Source of the DNA: Ziziphus jujuba
Taxonomy: Eukaryota > Streptophyta > Magnoliopsida > Rosales > Rhamnaceae
Assembly: GCF_031755915.1 (NCBI RefSeq)
Contig: NC_083379.1
Coordinates: 12,633,501-12,697,500 of the forward strand
Direction of reading: 5' to 3'
DNA length: 64,000 bases
Under the pieces are notes generated by a model, which saw only the letters and a program-made list of their open reading frames with translations, was not told the DNA's origin and did not search any database. Numbering within the stretch: the first letter of the stretch is position 1; each line of letters starts with the position of its first letter. A program made the position numbers and the translations under genes. Shown piece by piece: positions 38,515 through 51,056 of this stretch.

Positions 38515-38748
38515 TGAAAGCAATCAAAACATGTTGAACAAAGCTAGTGAGGAAGAGGGCGTTGGCAAGAAAAGCAATCAAAAATGTTGAACAAAGCTAG
38601 TGAGGAAGAGGAAGTTGGCAAGAAAAGCAATCAAAACATGTTGACCAAAGCTAGTGAGGAAGAGGGAGTCGGCAAGAATCCGAACATCGCTAAGATGTTC
38701 ACCCAATATTCAATCCATGAGCTATTCTTGGACCCGGGGGAGAATTAA
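38515..38748 (+). pseudogene. Coding-like 57-bp tandem repeat with frameshift (unknown gene relic)
   Basis: Three copies of a ~57-bp unit encode KKSNQNMLNKASEEEGVG-type repeats. The second copy lacks one base, which breaks the frame. From ATG 38584 a 54-codon frame continues past the repeats to NPNIAKMFTQYSIHELFLD and stops at 38748. The codons look protein-like (GAGGAAGAG, GGCAAG) within AT-rich DNA. No family recognised; it may be a fragment of a hydrophilic repeat protein or of a transposon. Confidence 0.4.
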
Positions 38749-38759
38749 AGGAAGATGAG

Positions 38760-40120
38760 AGCATTCCTAGATATCCACAACTACATGTCATCTCCTGTTG
38801 TACAAGCATCTCACCTCAAACTAAAAACATCAAATTAAAAGTAGTTTAAAAAGTAAAATTGCGCCCATAATATTAATCATTGGAAACAAAAGTAATTAAT
38901 AGGGTTTGAATGATTTAATGTTAAAAGACTTTAAAATTAAATATTAATTAAAAACAATGATGAACAATTAAATAAACAAACTTAATTCTAATGAAAATTT
39001 AACTAAGTAATCTAACTGTCCGATTGATGTTAATGATAATGGGGGATCTCCTTGAAGTCAATGAAACTTTTAATTTATATATATGCAAAAAACTCTCAGC
39101 TACTTTCGCACCCTTTCGAAATGGAATTTTTGCACATTCCATCTTCAAATTTTAATTTATTTGTGACTCTCTCATCTCCAGTCAACACAGAATTAATGTC
39201 AATTAATTAATCTTCTAAAAAATAATATTTCAATAAATTAAAATATTAAATTTGAACAATTTAATATATGACCTAAACATGCTCTCCGTACTTTGAAATT
39301 TTGTATTAAAATGTATAAATTGCAAAGCACCAAATTATTTTTTTCACTTCTCTAACCCTTAAAACCAACCTCAATGCCACCCATTGATTAAATGATCATA
39401 CGTACACAACATGTGGCATCTTCCAAGCAAAAAACCAACTAAGCACAAGAAAGAGCATTACATGCGGAAGCAACAACTCAAAATCAATTAGCAATCTAGT
39501 ATTATCCTCCACTCAACAACTGAAAATCAATTAGCAATCTAGTTTTACCCTCCACTTTGAATTGATACCTAAAGCTTTCTTTCCTTTTCAAACTTAAATA
39601 TTTTCTATTCCAACCGATGAGTTCCAACCAAGTAGATTTCCTTTGCCCTAACTTACCCAAAAATAGCTATTTTAGTCATGGGAGTAGAAACTTCTAAATT
39701 ATAAATTCATGCCTTGCCGCCACCTTTCTAAATTTATGCAACAAATAATGCCTCTCCACCTTGAACTCCACACAACTTTAATCTTCTCTTGCCCAGAAAA
39801 AACATCTTCGGATATCACCAATTTGGTTGATCTATGAATAAAATCTTATACCAAATAAAATATTGACACCACACAGTTACAATTAAAGTGGAAAATTAAT
39901 ATTAAGACCCAAATACTTATACTCTATATTCGTAAATATACCACACTAATTATTCTAAGGTGTGAATGTCCATACTTTATTAACAAGTGAACTCCACAAA
40001 GATGATGGTTTTTTTCAAAAATCATCATCTTTGATTCATAATATTAACAACAAATTTTTTAAAAGTCATTATTTTTACGGATGTTTGCACATTAAAAAAT
40101 GCATATATGTGCATCATAGA
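38760..40120. other. Intergenic with a 43-bp tandem duplication
   Basis: The unit CAACAACT(C/G)AAAATCAATT..CCTCCACT is repeated at 39470-39512 and 39513-39556. Otherwise AT-rich, no gene. Confidence 0.55.
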
Positions 40121-40133
40121 AGGATTGTACATT

Positions 40134-41650
40134 TTAGGACTCTTCCAGAGTTATCTAGCGGAATCTTAGGATATCCTCGACTAAGAAAAATCCCATTGGA
40201 AATTCTATGAAAAATCTAGCAATATCTCCTTATAAATTGGACTTTCTCAAATATTCTTTGCATAAAAAAATTCACTCTAAAAATATACATCTATTTTATT
40301 TCTTCCCTTTTATTATAAATTTTCATAAATTTGTAGCACTTCGATAATAACAATGTAAAAATATAAATAATAACTAATAAATACCTTTTTATGTGTCAGG
40401 ATCCCTTTCGGAGTTTTTTATTAGAATCCTAAGATGGCCCCGATTCTTCTTCAAGTTTTAACTCACCATAGGAGATACACTCCTATAAATTTATAGCACC
40501 CACATCTCCCACTTTCTACAAAATCAGAAACTTGCAACATGCCATAAATATTTATATAGCTCATGAATGTAAATATAAATATAAATATGATACTTATCAT
40601 CCTAAATCCGTGATTCTAGTAGCGATAATGATACAACCATAATAATGAAGATAACTATAGTAGTAATAAACACAAAAACATCTTCGCCCTCCAAAACCAA
40701 AGTAAATATGTCTCTGTATATGTAACTATATACGTATATATATATATATAAATATATCTATGCATACAAACCTTCAAAGTCCTGAATAGTCTGCCCATAT
40801 ATTGAACTATCTATCCAATGGATAAAATACCTTCTCCAAAGCTAAAATACCTACTCAAAGGTTGAGATACCTGCTTGAAGATTATAATACCTGTCCGAAG
40901 GTTAACCGAGATCTCTATGATCGGTACTTGTACGAACTCCTTTACTACTTAACTAGGTTATACACGCACTTTCAAATTTTAAAAATTACAAATTAGAATA
41001 AATGCAACACTCACATCAATATTAATGATGATGATGATGATGATAAAATAAAATAATTATGATAATATAGAAAAATGGTATAACAAAATAATTAAATTCT
41101 AATGTTTAAGATTATTTAAATACATGCAGTAATTAAGAGTATGAATAAGTCTATAAATATAAAACATTGAAACCATTTATAATCGGTATAAAAATATATC
41201 ATTTAAACTAAAATTTACCTGATATACCATATGATTTACCAGCACACAGTCCTATCAACCATTAGGAGGTATAATACTATCAGTACAGTTAGGGGTTGTT
41301 GCTTATAATGGCCACCTGAGTCGCTGATCTCGTAGGTAGTGTAAATATGATAATAGACCACTTGTAGACATAGTCCATATCCAATCGCTTGTTGATATAA
41401 CCAAGTTACTACGAGGATGCTCTATGGTACACCTAATACATAGTATATTAAAATAAAATGCACCCACTGCACCATATGCTATACCAGTATTGCCAAGTGA
41501 TGGTTGGTATTCTAACCACCACTAGATAGAAAAGGAAGAAAAAAACCTATATGCGGCTCTTTTAGCATTCCAAAAAGGCATCGGTACTCAATAACCTGCT
41601 ATCCTGCTAGGGAGAGGTGACTAATATTTTCATCACGACTACCTATTTAT
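40134..41650 (-). mobile_element. Degenerate LTR related to the solo LTR at 51-54 kb
   Basis: 40134-40245 aligns with 51058-51180 (shared pattern AGGAC..TCC, CGGAA.C.TAG, AAATCC, AAATTGGACTT). 41485-41640 aligns with 52190-52330 (CCAGT...GCCAA.G.TGGTAT, CCACCA..AGA.AG). The two matches are collinear with about 200 bp difference in spacing. A second GTGTCAGGATCCC start at 40397 suggests nested or truncated copies. No coding domain is left. Confidence 0.5.
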
Positions 41651-41659
41651 CCTTTCCAA

Positions 41660-43327
41660 TCTTGAAACATATCAAATGCTATAATATAACATTTGTAACT
41701 ATTTTGAAACACATAATAACATAAAACAAATGTTATTAAATGATTATTTATAGTATTTAGTATAATATTTTAAAAGCGCTATAAAAAGTAAAAAGTAAAA
41801 CTTTTTATAGCATGGACTGTGATAACATTTCAAAAAATGCAATTATTTATCTTTTATAGCATTTTGGATATGCTATAAAAACTAACATATGTTGTAAGAT
41901 TGTAAAGGCCATTTTAATAGTTTGTTAATTGATTTTTTATTATAGGAGTTACAAATTTTAAATGAATTTGTAACGTATAATTAAACTATAAAAATTTAAT
42001 TATAAAATATTTATGACGACCAATTAATTTACAAGAATTTGATGCACGTTATTAAATAGTTTAAAAAAGAAGAAGTTCTATAGCTCTCTTCTTATATTCT
42101 CTGAAATACTAATAGAATTATCTAGGGTCCTTCAATGTGATAGAGGAAAAACAATTTAAAATTCATTGAGAGAAGCTCAAAGGTGCAATAGTTGAGCTTT
42201 TTGTAATGTATATAGATTTACTAGTACCGGTTAGGAGCAAATCTATATTGCAGACACTGTATGGAGCACAGGCCACATATCCAAAGTCAATTCCTACTCT
42301 CTTACAAGTTTTTATATAAATATATATTTGCTTATTATTATTTTAATTGTCTAGATTAATCTTTTGGATAATATATATTTTGTATATTATATATCTAAGC
42401 TTTTTGTATTTTATATGTATAAGCTATTGTAAATTTAAGCTTAATTTATGTAATATTTTTATGCTCATATCCTTGCTTTATTATTGTAATTATATTTTTA
42501 TATAATATTTATAACACAATTCGAAAACTATATCAAACTTTTATAAGTTAAGGAGTAAACTTCAACATCTTATTCATTTTGAACATAAAAAAAATCCATT
42601 ACCCAATCACAAAAGTTGACAGGTAATGGCAATGACGGCTGAAAGAGCACATTCTAAAATATAATTGCACTATGCACTAAAATGAACCAAACCAATCTTT
42701 TATATTTTGATACTAAATTGTTGCATAGATTTTTCACAATTTTGAGAATGCAAACAATTGATTTTCACCTTATAACAAAAATCTAGTTCATTAAGGGTTA
42801 CATGTATATTAACTAAAACCACTTAACCAGAACCAGAATACTACATTTTGATCCTTAAATTAATCTAAAACATCATAATTGTTTTTAATTCAAAAAATAA
42901 ATTGAGTTTAACGTGGAATTTTTTTTTTCCTACCCTATTCGACTTATTTCCCATGAAAACAAAACTAGGAAAAAGACCAATCCAACCTCTTAACCTTATT
43001 GGAGTTAATCCCCTTTGCTATATATATATATATTTTTTTTTGGTTGTATAATTAGGGGGAAAAAAAAAACCATAACAAAGTAGAAGGTATCAACCATTAA
43101 GTCTAATACAAGTAGGGGGAAAAAAGCAAAAAAAAAAAAAAAAAAAATTGTAAGGTTGGGGTTTGATATATACTTGTTTGGATGGTGGCTAAATTAAAAA
43201 AAATAAAACTGACAAATTGACATAATACGAACAAGGAAATTTAGGGAAAATTTGACATGAAAAATAGGTAGAGAAATAACATAATTATTATAGTAGTTTT
43301 ATCGCAATAAGTTAAAAATAAAATCAA

Positions 43328-43363
<36 letters not shown>

Positions 43364-44380
43364 GTTTATATACCATCAATCAGTTTTAAATCAGATTTTT
43401 AATATCAAATTAATATTAATATTTTTTTTCCAGCCCTTAAATTGCATCAAAAGTTTAAATTTGAAATTACATTTATTAATCATCGATTTTAGATCAATTC
43501 GCATTTTCTATATAAAATTTTAGTATACTATTAAATCTAAAAGTAATTATTTATGAATTTTATATTTTATATTTTAGTATTTTATGTGATTCAAGTGTAA
43601 CAAAAAATGATTTCATAGTAAAAATATTAAATTGTATTGATATAAACCTAACTGATATATATATATATATTTATGGATTGTTTTACTACAATTATTATAC
43701 ACTTTTTAAATGTGTTCAGTCTAATTATTGTGTTCACTATTCTAAATGCAGATTTTATTTCGCCATCAAGCTGCAATAAAGATATGAACAAAAGAAAAGG
43801 ACACACAACTATCTATGTTTTGTTTTACATCTTTTATTAAAGACCACATATTTTTTTGTGGTCTAAAACTTATCTACATCATTTATACACAGTATCAACA
43901 AGATCAATCAAAGAAAAAATAGAGAAAGAAACATAACGGAAACTAAGAAACAAACAAAATTAAATAAAACTATGGTGATTCTAATACGAACAAAATACGT
44001 ACTGTCAGCTAGTATATGTATAGTCTTGCTATAGAATATGTGCATTTTCATTTTATAAAATGTGTGCACATCAAAGTGCATAGAATCTACGATTTTGACG
44101 TCTACACATTTTTAATATTATTGGAGAGTATGGTAGGAAAAGTGTGCCTTGGATACGTACATGTATATCTATCTTCAATTAGAAATAAATTAAGTCAATT
44201 ATTGCATTATCAATTTTTTTTTTTTTTTTTTGGGTGAATTCAATTATTGGTCGTATAATATCTCCCTCGGTACATATGTTATATTCTCGATTTCAACGTT
44301 CTAGAATCCCAACCTCATATGTATATAAAACATCTCCACGCATAAAGCGGGGCATTTTTTCTATTCTATTCGGCTTATAT
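41660..44380. other. Gene-poor AT-rich region upstream of the UGT gene
   Basis: Contains (TA)n at about 43330-43360 and 43656-43670, poly-A near 43132-43147, and repeated TTTATAGC words at 41780-41880. The last few hundred bases would be the UGT promoter. Confidence 0.45.
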
Positions 44381-44387
44381 AAATATA

Positions 44388-44390
<3 letters not shown>

Positions 44391-44427
<37 letters not shown>
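44391..44427. repeat. (TA)n microsatellite in the UGT upstream region
   Basis: About 17 TA units, roughly 120-155 bp before the UGT ATG. Length-variable repeats here could affect the core promoter. GGCTTATATAAATA at 44370-44383 is a candidate TATA element. Confidence 0.8.
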
Positions 44428-44428
<1 letters not shown>

Positions 44429-44546
44429 TACATATATATGGTGATCCTACTACGAACAAACATATGTGCCTCAACTAATTAATGCAAAGAAAATATAGAA
44501 GTAAAGCAGATGATGAAGACTAGCGTGAGATACTGTTAAGAGAGAT

Positions 44547-46421
44547 ATGGAAAATAGAAGGTATAGAGGCCATGTGCTGCTCCTTCCTTACCCATCTCAG
44601 AGCCACATCAATCCGTTGCTCCAATTCTCCAAGCGCTTGGCTTCCAAGGGCCTCAAAGCCACCCTTGCCACCACCATCTTTGTCTCCAAAACCATCATCA
44701 ACTCATCATCATCATCAGGAGCTCTTCCAATTCAATTCGATACTATATCCGACGGCTATGACGATGGCGGCGGCGGTGCCGATATTATGACCTACATGGG
44801 CCGATTAGAAGCAGCAGGTTCCGAAACCCTTGCGGAGCTCATCACCAGGCACAAACACTCACCGCATCCTATTGATTGCATAGTTTATGACTTGTCTATG
44901 CATTGGGCTCTGGATGTAGCCAAACAGTTTGACATAGTTTCTGCTGCCTTTTCTACTTTACCCTGCACCGTTACTTTCCTTTATTATTGTCTTAGTCATG
45001 GCCTTTTCAACTTCAACTTCCCTTTTTCCTCTTCATCCCTCCCGGTTTCCATTTCCGGACTCTCATTTCTCGAGCTCCATGACATGCCATCCTTTGTTTA
45101 CAACCAGAGGACCACTTGGTCCGGCCCCAAACTCCTTGAGGTTGTCTTGAAACAGTTTTCTAACGCAGACAAAGCTGATTTCATCCTTGTCAACACTGTC
45201 TATGCCTTTGAGAAAGAGGTTGGTTTTAATTTTAATTGCATATCTCAATGTTGTATGTTTAACAGTTTTTCTTTCTATAGATTAATTTTGACAATGGTAT
45301 TCTGATGAGGATTTCCTCAATTTAAAAAGTTGAAGATAAATAGATTTGATTATTAAAAACCGTTAAATTACATGGATTTGTGTAACATGTTAGATGCAAC
45401 ATGTAATTCAATGGTTCAAAATGATCAAGCCCACTTATTTTTCAATTTTTAGAGTACCTCACTTGAGGATTGTTAATTTTGATTCATATATAAGTACATA
45501 TATATCGCGTATATATGCAATTTGTAGCCTATATGTAGGTTAATAAAAAATTAAGGAGTGTTGCTATATAACTAAATATGCAAGCCAATTAATAAATTAT
45601 AAAATATTGTCATTATATATTGAATTCAACAACATTTAGATTTATCGATTCACTCGATGGATTGTCAGGTGGTGGATTCGATGTCGAAAGTTTGTCGTTT
45701 GTTACCAGTTGGATCAACAATTCCATCTATCTATATAGATAACCGCATAAAAAATGACGAAGACTATGGGCTTATTCTTGCTAGATATTCAGTAGAAGAC
45801 TTTTCAGTTTGCATGAATTGGCTCAACAATAAGGCTGCAGGGTCGGTTGTGTATGTATCATTCGGTAGCACACCCTATCTTAGTGCCAAGCAAATGGTGG
45901 AACTTGCCATGGCACTGAAAGATAGCAACTTTCACTTCTTATGGGTGGTTTCTGCTTCTGAACAGCAAAAGCTCCCTCAAAACTTTTTGGAAGAGACTGA
46001 TGGTTTTATTGATGATGATGATAAAGGACTGATAGTGAAATGGAGTCCTCAATTGGAAGTTCTATCACATGAGGCTATAGGGTGTTTTGTTACTCATTGT
46101 GGCTGGAATTCTACCATTGAAGCTCTGAGCTTGGGAGTTCCAATGGTAGCAATGCCGCAATGGACCGATCAGACCACGAATGCCAAACTTATTCAGGATT
46201 TATGGAAGGTGGGTGTTAGAGTAAATGTTGATAAGCTTAATGGGATTGCAACAAGACATGAGATTGAGTTTCGTATCAGAGAGGTAATGGAGGGGAAGAA
46301 TGGGAGAGAGATGAAAATGAATGCCAACAAATGGAGGAATGTGGCTTTAGAGGCTCTTAGTGAAGGTGGCACTTCTGATAAGAATATTGATGAATTTGTT
46401 TCCAAATTTTCTCGCTTTTAG
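44547..46421 (+). CDS. UDP-glycosyltransferase, UGT74-like (GT1 family)
   Basis: Cytosolic enzyme transferring a sugar, usually glucose, from UDP-sugar to a small acceptor such as a hormone, phenolic or terpenoid; the acceptor cannot be predicted. Exon 1 is 44547-45218, exon 2 45669-46421, phase-0 intron of 450 bp; 474 residues, family length. Catalytic His20 sits in PYPSQSHINPLLQFSKRLAS and the partner Asp115 in CIVYDLSMHWALDVAK. The 44-residue PSPG donor box spans 349-392 (WSPQLEVL..THCGWNSTIEALSLGVPM..QWTDQ); its terminal Gln is usually linked to UDP-glucose preference. The ISDGYDDGG segment near 67-75 and the intron placed before VVDSMSK fit group L UGT74 enzymes. Intact; no neighbouring pathway genes seen. 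Confidence 0.93.
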
Positions 46422-47183
46422 TTGACCAAATGAAACAATAAATAAAACTTTTAGCTTGAAAAATGTTATATGATATATTAACCTGCTTTTTCATTCGTAG
46501 TTTTAATTGAGTTTACTATATATATATATATATATATTATTTTTCATAAATTTGACTTTTATGGTATTAGTTTATTTATATATATATGTAAAATGTGCTT
46601 TTTGGGTTAGACTGTTTGTCCTATTACTAGCTACCTTTCAGGACAAAAGTTTCTGGCCGGCCAAACACTATAGGATTTAAAATTTCTATGATTTTTTTAA
46701 GCTTACAGGTCCATAATTTGTTGTCTCCAGATTGATAAGAAAACACGATCCATATTTGTAGTTATAGTACAAATGGCTCAATGTATGATCATATAAATGT
46801 TAAACATATCGGTGCGAAAAACTTCTATCCAAAACATGTGTTCCAATCATTTGACTCTAGTCAATGGATCTATTTAGACCGGCTAGTCAAGTATATAAAA
46901 TAGAATTATGAGTAATTGTACATGATTGGTCAGCAAAGAAAACAGTTCATATAATAATGTACTATATGTAAAAATATTATAAAGCTCATTTTTAAGATTA
47001 CATAAATTGTCTAACGAATTCTATTAATACTTGATCCAAGGACCTAGTCTTACGTGTGGATTCTTGGACACATGCGTAGTCCAATAAATTTTGGACTGTT
47101 ATTATATAAATTATTTATGTTCATACGATTTTTTCCTTCTAGACTCCAGAGCCTATGTTATAATGGACTTCAACAAATTAAGT
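46422..47183. other. UGT 3' flank and intergenic DNA
   Basis: Contains (TA)n at 46518-46537 and no supported ORF. Confidence 0.45.
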
Positions 47184-47380
47184 GTTTTCTTCAAAATTTT
47201 TGTTTGAATTTTCCTACATGGGCTTCACATAAATTTTTCCTAACTTCATATAGATTAAAAAAGAAAAAAATTTGTTAGAGCCCATTATAACGTGGGCTTC
47301 ATAGTATATAAAAAAAGAAATTGTATGTATATAACTATTTTCTCTTACGCTTTGGAATCATGCTATAATGGTCCAATATC
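47184..47380. repeat. Diverged copy of the GLP3-upstream repeat family
   Basis: Aligns with 56508-56703: TTCTTCAAAA.TTTTG..., TTTTC.TACATGG.CTTCACATAAATTT, GATTAAAAAAG, GTGGGCTTC, and ...TATAATGG.C. Same strand. Indicates dispersal of part of the unit described at 55.9-57.3 kb. Confidence 0.6.
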
Positions 47381-47481
47381 CCTTTCGAAAAAGCTTTGAA
47401 GATATATACTCACCGAATTATGAACCTTTTTACTTTGCTTTTTAATATCCATTATGCTTTTAAAAAACTTTTAAAAGACCT

Positions 47482-47688
47482 ATATGTCTTTTCTCTCCCT
47501 CTTTTGCTTCTTCTTTTTCTTTCAACTCCAAATGCCTTCACTTCCACGGCCTTCATGTTTGTGCTTCTGCAAATGCTACTGCTGCTGACTTTGGCAATGG
47601 CAATGGAGCCGTACTAGCTCCAGAGAAGAACCCATATGTTACTCCTTATGGAAGATAGTATTTCTCTCTAGCTGCCATTGTTGGTCAA
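47482..47688 (+). pseudogene. CHLD: Exon-1 fragment of magnesium-chelatase subunit D (CHLD) with a nonsense codon
   Basis: One frame reads a serine/phenylalanine-rich transit-peptide-like start, then VCASANATAADFGNGNGAV, EKNPYVTPYGR, a TAG stop at 47656-47658, and YFSLAAIVGQ followed by a GT splice donor. Plant CHLD has ASANAT after the transit peptide and YGRQ-(F/Y)F-PLAAVVGQ at the start of its AAA+ domain, so the TAG stands where Gln is expected (one-base change from CAG). CHLD is the chloroplast Mg-chelatase subunit that starts the chlorophyll branch. There is no in-frame ATG, and no later exon is recognisable: 255-bp tandem repeats begin 237 bp downstream. The match is from memory of the family. 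Confidence 0.65.
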
Positions 47689-47925
47689 GTACTTCCCTTT
47701 ACTCTTTTTTTTTTTTTTTTTTCCCCTTCTTATGGAGAAAACGATGCTTTTTTCTCATTAATTATCTGCATTTTCTTATGAAAATGGAATATGGGTTTTA
47801 GTATGGTGTTTTTAGTGAAATGAGTCTAAATTATTTGAATTTCTTGAACTCTTTTTGGAGTTTTGGTTATCAGAGAATTTGTAGATTAATTTTGTGTTTG
47901 GGTGTGATGGCTTGGTGTTATTACA

Positions 47926-48945
47926 GGGGTTTTGGTAATTACTGATGAAACCTTTGGTAATTTTTTCAGCAAGAACAAATTGATTACCGTAGGTTTCATT
48001 GGTAATTACTGAAGGCCCGACGGTAATAAATTTTTTTTGCCAATTTGAGAACGTTTTCCGAACTTTTGAGGTTTTTTCTCCTTAGGATCATTGAAGAATA
48101 TATATTTTGCATGTTGTTTCATTTAATACACATTAGGGGACTTGTGGGGACCAAAAAATTGGTGAAATGTGATAACCATAGAGGTTTCGGTAATTATCGA
48201 TGAAACCTATGATAATTTTTCCAGCAACTACAAATTGATTACCGTAGGTTTTATCGGTAATTATCGAATGCCCTACGGTAATCAAATTTTTGTGCCAATT
48301 TGAGAACTTTTTCAGAACTTTTAGGGCTTTTTCTCCTTAGGATCATTGAAAAATGTATATTTTGCATATTATTGCATTTAACACACATTAGGGGACTTGT
48401 GGGGGCAAAACAATTGGTAAAATGTGATTATTATAGGGGTTTCGGTAATTACTGATGAAACCTACGGTAATTTTTCTAGCAACTATAAATTGATTACCAT
48501 AGATTTCATCGGTAATTACCATAGGCTCTATGGTAATAAAATTTTTGTGCCAATTTGAAAACTTTTTCAGAACTTTTTGGATTTTTTTCTCCTTAGGATC
48601 ATTGAAGAATGTATATGTTGCATGTTGTTGCATTTAACACACATTAGGGGAATTGTGGGAGTCAAAAAATTGGTAAAATGTGATTACCATAGGGGTTTTG
48701 ATAATTACCGATGAAACCTACGGTAATTTTTCAAGCAAGGACAAATTGATTACCATAGGTTTCATCGGTAATTATCGAAGGCCCTACGGTAATCAAATTT
48801 TTGTGCCAACTTGAGAACTTTTTCAGAACTTTTGGGGTTTTTTCTCCTTAGGATCATTAATGAATGTATATTTTGCATGTTGTTGCATTTAACACACAAT
48901 AGGGGACTTGTGGGGGCCAAAACATTGGTAAAATGTGATAACCAT
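47926..48945. repeat. Four tandem ~255-bp repeats, each containing a hairpin
   Basis: Units start at 47926, 48181, 48436 and 48692 with GGG(G/T)TTT(C/T)GGTAATTA. Each has GGTAATTACCGATGAAACC...ACGGTAAT, about 22 bp of spacer, then the near-exact inverse (ATTACCGTAGGTTTCATCGG...), so each could form a ~28-bp stem. The unit continues with ...CCCTACGGTAAT, TCTCCTTAGGATCATTGA and CACATTAGGGGA.TTGTGGG. Sub-terminal arrays of TACCG-type words occur in CACTA transposons, one possible origin. Units differ by scattered substitutions. Confidence 0.9.
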
Positions 48946-49633
48946 GTTGTTGCCAATTCTTTTATTTTTCATTTTGAATCATTACAATTCAATATACCTA
49001 CTTTGATAATGTGTATTTGCTCGAAGAATAAATAATTATTCCCACCATAATTCCATACACACATTAGTATCGTATTGTCATGATAATGCCATCTTTATAA
49101 CGGTAAATAAAATACGAAATAATTAAAACACAATACTATTTTACCAAAGTAATACCACCTCTGTTTTCCTTTCCTCTATGAAAAAGCATCTCTCACCTCT
49201 CCTCTTGTAAGCATATGAAAGACTTAGGAAAAATTGCATTCACATTATAGCCTACAACAGATTCAGATTCCGCTTCTGGGAGATCAAATGGAGCTCGACT
49301 AGTTTCTACTATATAATAGATAAAGAGCATAAACAATATAGAGAACAAGGGAATACCGGACCATATATGCTTTTAAGGTGAGGATCTTTTTAATTATCAT
49401 CAAAATTGCGTTTAAATTTTTCTTTCACAAATCATCCAAATTTGCAATTATTTTTTAACAATGTATTGCACCTGAGTGCAACATTCTTTAATGATAAAAA
49501 ATACAAGAAAGAACACCAGCTGCAGACCTGCTCTCTCTCTTTCTCTTTCTCTTCTCTCTCCCAAGCTCTCTTCGGCTGCAAACCTGCTCGCTCACCAAGT
49601 AGACATCGAATGCGGTGACACTGAGGCTTGTAT
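48946..49633. other. Intergenic DNA
   Basis: AT-rich with a CT-rich stretch at 49530-49562. No supported gene. Confidence 0.4.
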
Positions 49634-49690
49634 ATCCAATCCGTTCGAAGGTTTCCAAATCCCAGAATTTCAAAGTTCTGTCTGCTGAGC
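49634..49690 (-). pseudogene. Exon scrap of katanin p80 (KTN80) WD40 domain
   Basis: Minus-strand reading after a TTTTCCAG acceptor (49691-49698) gives GSADRTLKFWDLETFERIG, almost the signature of a WD40 repeat in the plant katanin p80 subunit (SADRTVKFWDLETFELIG). The homology then stops and the frame runs into unrelated Arg-rich sequence. Katanin p80 partners with the p60 severing ATPase on microtubules. Only about 19 residues match, so this is an isolated fragment, not a gene. Confidence 0.5.
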
Positions 49691-49699
49691 CTGGAAAAC

Positions 49700-50249
49700 G
49701 ATTTGTATGTAAAAACATTACTAGTTGCTTCTTAAACATTTCAACAAGATTTAAATGATCCCCGAAAACCAATAATAATATAAAGGACTTATACAAACCA
49801 TTTTGATATAGTTATAGAAATATCAACTTGAAAATCATTAACAAGGCAACAAGCCTGTCATATATTTGCAATAATTTCTATAGCAAGGCGCTGACAAGTT
49901 TAATTAACTCAACTCATGAAAGCAACTTGGCTTCTGACCTCTACAACCCCAATTTTTTTCATGTGGTTTTTATATCACATACCATCACCTTCAACTCTAG
50001 AGGAGATAACCAATCCATGTCAAACCTACCTTAAATATGTTTTTTTTTGGGTATGAAACTAATAAGCCTATAGAAATAATAATAATAATAGAGCAGGTAA
50101 GGAGAGGGACCACATCGATAGACTAAACAACAAAACTTTCCCATTCACAAACCCAGTAAATCAAAGGATATCTCAAGCTCGGATAAAAAGGACTAGACCT
50201 TAAACATTTTACATGCCTGTTTCTACATTTTTCTTTCAAAGAAAAAAAA

Positions 50250-50286
<37 letters not shown>

Positions 50287-51051
50287 ACCCACCTAGCTGT
50301 AGCTTCAGTAGTGAAAATCAGACTGTGGCATAAGAACTTCATAAGAAAACTTCATAAAAGCCTAAGAACCATAAGTAACAAATAAATCAAGGTCATTGCA
50401 TTTAAATAAAATATATTCCTAAAATCAAAATTATGCAATAACATAAAATTTATAATAAAAAAGTACTTTTTCCAAATAGAATTTCATTAAGTTCGTAAAA
50501 GTAATCACTTAAAAAAAGTTCATAAAAATATTCAAAAGTCTATATTAAATATACTCCAGTCATAAGAGCTATTAAATTCACTTCTTTAGTGGCTTGTTCA
50601 TAAAGACTTCTTTGGTTGGCAGCTATTCTTATATTATTCTGCAACCCCCTATAGTCCTTTAGTTGTGACACTAGAGGCATTTTTAGTTGCTAGAGGCATT
50701 TTTAGTTGTGACATTTCAAAGATAATCAAAAGAAAGTAGGAATTGGCATTAAATCCTTAACCAAGGAAAAGATTAGGTGTATTATCTGAACCACATCATT
50801 GTAGAGTTGAAGTGATTTCCAATGCCCAGTGATTGACTGTTATTTACTCTGACAAAGGGGCTTATCCAATTTATCAGAGAAAACTAAAGTATGATTTCTC
50901 TGTTGCATGAATATATATTACTGGAGAATAGAACAATCTACCACATTATAACTCTAGAAAGAATATCCTAAGCAATTAACGCCATACTTACCAGTTTTGG
51001 TCCTCAATATTGCTTTTCCATAGGAATTATAACTACGAGAAAACTAGCATG
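49700..51051. other. Intergenic DNA with microsatellite and short duplications
   Basis: (CA)n at about 50253-50285. CTAGAGGCATTTTTAGTTG is repeated twice at 50670-50710. (AAT)n near 50073-50090. Nothing coding is supported. Confidence 0.5.
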
Positions 51052-51056
51052 TAAAT

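Noticed and set aside
41770..41890. Repeated TTTATAGC words suggesting CACTA sub-terminal repeats
   Set aside because: No CACTA terminus or 3-bp target duplication could be located and the words are AT-rich enough to recur by chance.
47926..48945. CRISPR-like array
   Set aside because: Units are ~255 bp contiguous repeats without unique spacers, in a plant genome; they are tandem repeats.
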